From: Clitopilus passeckerianus
Taxonomy: Eukaryota > Basidiomycota > Agaricomycetes > Agaricales > Entolomataceae
Direction of reading: 5' to 3'
Assembly (NCBI GenBank): GCA_944990035.1
Contig: CALYLX010000149.1
Location: forward strand, 1 to 64,000
Length of the DNA: 64,000 nt
The position numbers were made by a program, and so were the translations under genes. Under the pieces are notes generated by a model, which saw only the letters and a program-made list of their open reading frames with translations, had not been told where the DNA came from and ran no database searches. Positions 59,328 to 64,000 of this stretch are shown here, one piece after another. The stretch's first letter is position 1, and the number at the start of each line of letters is the position of its first letter.

Positions 59328-59550
59328 ATGAAGCTCTCCCTTGCTCTCCTCCAACTCTCGCTCTTCGCCATCTCTGTATTCGGTGCTCCCGTCGCCAGTG
59401 AGGCTGGTACTGCCGTCGCAGGTATGCTGCCCTCGTAGAGTTTAATTGGCCTTCTAAACGTTCTGACAACATTTCATCTCTGTAGACACAGACCAGGCGT
59501 ACTCGTATAACCCTGCCGCTGGTGGATGGATCGGGCCGCCTAGGAAGTGA
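59328..59550 (+). CDS. Small secreted peptide precursor (52 residues)
   Basis: Two exons join across an intron (GTATGC...CTGTAG, about 65 nt, phase 1). The product starts MKLSLALLQLSLFAISVFG, a textbook signal peptide, then APVASEAGTAVAD and a short mature part ending YSYNPAAGGWIGPPRK. There are no cysteines and no CaaX end, so it is not a mating pheromone of the usual type. The Gly/Pro/Trp-rich tail with a terminal Arg-Lys resembles processed signalling or defence peptides in style only. Supporting features are the TATA box, the in-frame splice and the absence of repeats. I do not recognise a family. Confidence 0.6.
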
Positions 59551-60790
59551 ACCCACCTAGGGAGGACAGAAGGCTAGTTTTTGAGGGCGTAGGTGTACGA
59601 ACCACCTACCCTATCCTATACGAGTACTTATATTTTCTATTCAGCCTCCGAAGAATCGACCAGTAGGTTGTAGAGTGATATCCACGCCCACGTCGTAGAT
59701 GTATCAGCGCCTGTGTGTCAATGTATCACGGTTATCAATCGCCAATTGTCGCTGCTCGTACACGCTTTACCCTGACTGAAGTCTACTCTTTTCTTCCTCG
59801 AAGGACACACTGAACGCCTTCCGTAGTACATGTCGTGGTATACGTTCAAACCTCTCGAGATACGGCGTATTTGCGAATTCGTATTCCAGAACATTGCCTC
59901 TTCCCCTCCTGCGCTTTAATCTCCGAAAGAGCACCCTGTCAGTGTCGCGTCAAAGCAGAAGGAGGGACGGGTGGCCGTCACGGTCTTGCTAGCTGTTCAA
60001 TGAGCGCAAAACTTCCGTATATAACAAAGTTATTTCCACAGACTTGCTAAGACGTAAAGTGAAATTTGTCTGAAGCAACACCCTGCCCCAGTTCTGTACG
60101 TGGCCAACTTGTGTACACTAAACCAGTGCAGATATGCGCAGGGAGTGTACTCGTGACGGGGGTTAAAGAGGGTGATAGAGTACGAATAGTTAGAACTGGA
60201 AAACAATTCACAGAGGTGAAGGGGAAACCCGACGTTCGAAGATCGATGATGACCGTTCGTCGAGATGCCTGACGCGTCTGAGGGGCAAAGTGCGTCTCTT
60301 GGACCTGATTGCTAACAAAGTTCTGAGCAAAGCGACTGACGATCAGGCTAACACAGGGTGTAACGAGCGAGATGGATGACCAAAATTTCCGGGACGGGGG
60401 AAGTTACATTTGAAATCGCGAGTATTCAGTACTTATATGTCCAAAATCGTGAGGAGAGTGAGAAGAATGAGAGAGAAAGAATACCATACGAATAAAGAAC
60501 GACTTCGACCGGAAATAGTAGCAAAATTACATTTCGTTTATCTCGAGGGTCCTGAACTCTGTCCTTCAAATAATAACGTGAGGCTTACGCAATGGAGCGA
60601 GATTATTGGCCATCCAGATGCGCAGGCGAAAAGTCTGATAAGAATTGCGAGTCTTGCCGCGAATGCTGAGAGAGCTAAATCTATAGCAGTGGAATCTTGA
60701 GTAACCAGCGGTTCTTCTTCATCAGCACATTTCCGTGTGTCCACAGTCCCTGCTACACCTGCACGGGAACGGCTTGTGGCCCCAGAAGGG
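59551..60790. other. Intergenic with two weak plus-strand frames
   Basis: Frames at 60066-60272 and 60410-60700 (the latter 96 codons, Lys/Arg/Glu-rich, with REKEYHTNKERLRPEIVAKL) stay open but show no domain, TATA box or splice connection. They could be one unannotated small gene. I would not call them from sequence alone. Confidence 0.35.
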
Positions 60791-62720
60791 CTACACAAGG
60801 AATCCCTCCCCTAGGAGCGACATTACGCTCTTGGGATCAATCCTTCGCTTAATCTGCCTCATCCTCTCCAAGCTCTGGCCAAATACAAGTTCCAAGGCGG
60901 TCCCAGGGATCGCATAATTCGGATACTTCACGTCGCTCCACCTTCCCTGACCTTCCCTCACCACTACTCTCTGTAAATCCTTACTCGCTTTCTCAATAGC
61001 CGCATAAAAGTACTCATAATCCGCTGCGTCGGTGTAATCGAATCAGAAGGGAGACGGCGTGACGGGGTTCGATGGAGAGTGAGGATACGCAGCGGGAAAG
61101 GTTGAATGTGCGAAATGGTTATGGAACGGCTCTGCGAACCAGATCGTGTTTCCAACGGATCGGTTAGAAGCCATAGCGGCGGCACGAGCGGCCTCTACAA
61201 TCGATCGGCCGGCTTGTAAGATTGGCATCGCGTAATGGAGGATTGGGACACCGTTGAGCAAGCAGCCGACGCCACTTCGTCATATGATGTCAGATTTCAA
61301 AATCGATTGAATGTAATGCGGGCAGGGGACATACGGAGGCAGAGCACCCTCTTTGATGAATTGACTGTGTCTCGTGATCTTCGTAGTATCGACCACTGTG
61401 GGGATAGATAGGAATTTTTGGAAAGGTGCTGGTGCTGGATTCGGCGCGTCGTAAAAGAAGAAGATTAACCATGCAGGCTGAAGAAGGAGTAATATGTCAG
61501 CATTTGCACTAAACCAAATTTACCGAGCTGAATGTACTCACCCCGTCGGGTGTGATAGCGTAACCTGCATTTATCTGAGCTTTCTCATCTTTGTTGTTGA
61601 TGCTGAAGTCCTCAAGGGCCTTCATTACTTCATCGCTATGGTCCACAGTGAACGTCCTGCTACCGGCCTAAATAATATGAATGGTGAATAATGCACCCAA
61701 ATTAGACCATGGCGAGAATTTCTTTGACGCACCCAGACGACCCCTGTTGGCTAAGTCTTGACTGTGGCGCTCGTGATGATCCCAAAGTTATTCAACCCGC
61801 CACGAAGTCCGAAGAAGAGATCCGGCTGATCTTTCTCGGTCACATTCACATATGTCCCGTCCGGCAAGAAAAGATCAAATGCGACGACATTGTCGATCCC
61901 CAGACCGTACTGGTTGGTATACCATGAGTACCCACCTCCGTAGAGAAATCCCATTCCTATTAAGTAAGATATGTATCAGTCTAAGCGAATTCTATACCCA
62001 GAATCACGCAGATATCTCACCAATTCCCTCAATCCTCGTGCCCACCACAGTCCTATTATATGGCTCGAGCATGTCATAGACCTTATCCGACGTCCAACCG
62101 GAGCCTAGTTTCACAGTTTGGGCCTGTGGATCATACTCAAAGTCGAGGAAACTGTGCAGAGAGATTTGAACACCTGGAGTCGATGAGAAACCCGGATTCA
62201 TGATGTGGCCACCGGATTTGATCTGGTTGAAGTGAGACGGTCAGGTGGATGGTCCGTCAATGAAAGGAAAGAGGAGAAGAGACAACATACTGCGAATGGA
62301 GAGCGAATGTCATCCCTTCCGACAATTTTTATCTATAAACAGAGGTGGAAACTTAGTCTGCTGCCAAATCTGGCGAATCTGGATTCCTAGCGTTCTTACT
62401 GCAGTCTGAACCTCGGCAATAGTTGTTGGGGCTACCCCGCAAGTTGAGTTCTGGGAAGACACCGATTCATAGTGCTGGATGGTAACTCGATACTCGGGAG
62501 TATCTTGTCCCAAATTTCAAATCTATTAGCTATACCTTCAATGTCCAGGAATGCTCTGACCTGGAAAATGCACGATAGAGGGGAGTTGCTGATGAAGTTC
62601 CCGGCATGCCTTTGCAGCGTTTCGATCGGTAGGTGTACCATTGACACATGCTTGAACGAAAGCGAGTAGAGTAACCAGTGAGGTAGGTAGTAGCAAAAGT
62701 GGCTTTGAGAGGAAACCCAT
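60791..62720 (-). CDS. Secreted FAD-linked oxidoreductase, BBE type
   Basis: The protein is a berberine-bridge-like (PCMH/VAO fold) oxidase of about 500 residues. The start MGFLSKPLLLLPTSLVTLLA is a signal peptide. It is followed by ELHQQLPSIVHFPG and an FAD_binding_4 domain with CGVAPTTIAEVQTAVR. IKSGGHIMNPGF follows, whose His is the usual covalent FAD link, then VKLGSGWTSDKVYDMLEPYN, GFLYGGGYSWYTNQYGLGID and DLFFGLRGGLNNFGI. The second covalent Cys seen in bicovalent members is absent. The C-terminal BBE motif reads YPNYAIPG ... GQSLERMRQIKRRIDPKSVM with stop TAG at 60791-60793. Many short introns are present. Family members oxidise sugars or secondary-metabolite alcohols. The nearest metabolic neighbour is terpene synthase 3, 4.5 kb away. 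Confidence 0.88.
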
Positions 62721-62784
62721 TGGCGGTATAGACAAATTGGCGAAGCGCTGAGGTAAAACAACGACACGACGGCACCTTTCCGGT

Positions 62785-62792
62785 CTATATAG
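62785..62792 (-). promoter_or_regulatory. TATA-like element of the FAD oxidoreductase gene
   Basis: The self-complementary CTATATAG lies 65-72 bp before the ATG at 62720, next to an alternating TGCG/TGTG run (about 62795-62815). Confidence 0.5.
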
Positions 62793-62815
62793 TGCATGCG
62801 TGCGTGCGTGTGTGT

Positions 62816-64000
62816 AAACCGCACAAGGTCCCTCAACAGGAACGGCGGGTTCCATGATCACTTCTTTCATTACGAACGCACTATGGGTGCAACCAACTCT
62901 AGAGCCGCTGTGACGTGAGATGGTCGATCTCATTTACTCGCTCTCCGTTCGTCCACGGCTGTCACTTGAACTACCCCCTCCATATGGCAACTAGTCGGCC
63001 GGAATCAGCCCCAAAGCCTCGGATTGCGCTAACCAATCTCACACCGTGTCTAACACGGCCGTTAAGATCTATTCTACGTCTGTGTGCTCGGGAACAAGCT
63101 GCTCTTGACTCCCCTAGCCACGTTTGCTCAGGATATGGTGAATAATCCGGCTCGCAAACTATGCCGTGACGAGTCGCTTTGGTCACTTTGACCATGACAT
63201 TGGTCTCGGCCGCACCGATTCACGACAATTTAATCACTTCTCTCCTCTTAAAGTCCATCTCAACTCATCATGGTGTCATGGTCATATAAATTTGCCACCC
63301 GACGAATGAATGCTACCATTTTCGACCAATAACCTCGTGATCATTTTTGTCTGTGGCAGCACTGCCGCAGCAGGTTCATTCACCTGCCAAGCATGGCACT
63401 CAGTCTCCGTCGGCCAGGTTCTAACGATGGATCTCTGCCTTGATTGATGCCTCGTATTGTGACATCCACTCCGTCTGCCGAGAACAACTGAAAAACGAGG
63501 CTACTACTTCTCTCCGAAATCTGATGATGACTTCCACGTCAAGACTTGGGACAAATCTCGATCTGTACAACAAACATGTAGTCTCAAAGAAAATAATTCA
63601 AAACACCATATAACAATAACTATATTCCCTTCTATCTTATTTACAAAGGAGAGAAGGTAATCTGAACCCGACGCTCAACGTAATCCAGAGTACATTTCCT
63701 GCCGCATCCTGACCAGAACTCCCGCTACCCAATCTCGCTAACGCTTGGTCAGTTCGATGGGAGGTTTGAAAACCGTATGTTACCGGCACCAATGACGAGG
63801 GCGATGGCGATGACTGCCCCATATGTGTTCCGTATCTCGCGAACTCGAGGTAAAGGAGTGGTCACTGGTGGTCGGTCGTCTCGCTGTGGCGGAACTTCGC
63901 CACATGTCTGGACCTTCCTGACATTAGAAGGCGATGGTGAGGATGCCGTGTGTGTGTGGGTGGATGGATGTTGAACCATGAACATCAAGGGGTCGGGAAA
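62816..64000. other. Right-end stretch, no supported gene
   Basis: The last 370 bp contain a minus-strand frame with a short hydrophobic segment (YGAVIAIALVIGAG) followed by a GT-AG-like break. This may be the membrane exon of a gene that runs off the window. Otherwise nothing was recognised. Confidence 0.35.

Noticed and set aside
1..64000. CRISPR array, rRNA genes, prokaryotic features
   Set aside because: The regular repeats are telomeric only, no rRNA sequence was recognised, and the genes are eukaryotic.

Overview
The window is one chromosome end of a filamentous basidiomycete, most likely an Agaricomycete. Genes have many short introns of about 45-65 nt with GTACGT/GTAAGT-like donors. 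The gene content is also basidiomycete-like: a NACHT NTPase, several fungal class I terpene synthases, beta-trefoil inhibitor-like proteins, a C2-domain phosphatidylserine decarboxylase and a coiled-coil membrane protein of a basidiomycete-specific type. The first 67 bases are not genomic. They match an Oxford Nanopore adapter plus native barcode, followed at once by about 155 bp of CCCTAAA repeats, so the record starts at a read that ran off the telomere.

Layout. 1-222: adapter and telomere. 223-1766: gene-free subtelomere. 1767-15000: a compact housekeeping-like block with an SRPK-like pseudokinase (-), a secreted basic protein (+), a voltage-gated K+ channel (-), a GH27 alpha-galactosidase (-) and a C2/EF-hand phosphatidylserine decarboxylase (+). 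15544-16035: a small unknown protein, then a perfect 20-bp hairpin at 16301-16346. 16907-18261 (-) and 33871-35227 (-) are duplicated sesquiterpene synthase genes. 19.6-27.2 kb is a tandem array of decayed copies of one unrecognised gene family, interrupted by an intact beta-trefoil gene (24047-24725). A second beta-trefoil pair sits in a segmental duplication (about 27.95-28.95 kb and 45.25-46.18 kb). 32.2-42.8 kb holds an ankyrin protein, a possible Crinkler-type header fragment, terpene synthase 2, a coiled-coil membrane protein, a terpene synthase relic and a NACHT NTPase. 43-51.5 kb is largely repeats and relics. 52274-53430 encodes a putative pore-forming protein with a beta-prism-like tail. 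55019-56246 (-) is a third terpene synthase, 59328-59550 a 52-residue secreted peptide precursor, and 60791-62720 (-) a secreted BBE-type FAD oxidoreductase.

Taken together, the telomere-distal part behaves like accessory subtelomeric DNA: gene-family expansion, decay, segmental duplication, and genes for defence, secretion and terpenoid chemistry. No complete biosynthetic cluster is visible. Terpene synthase 3 and the FAD oxidase are 4.5 kb apart, which is suggestive only. Exon boundaries were worked out by eye. Because the read technology is probably nanopore, single-base homopolymer frameshifts should not be taken as real without polishing.
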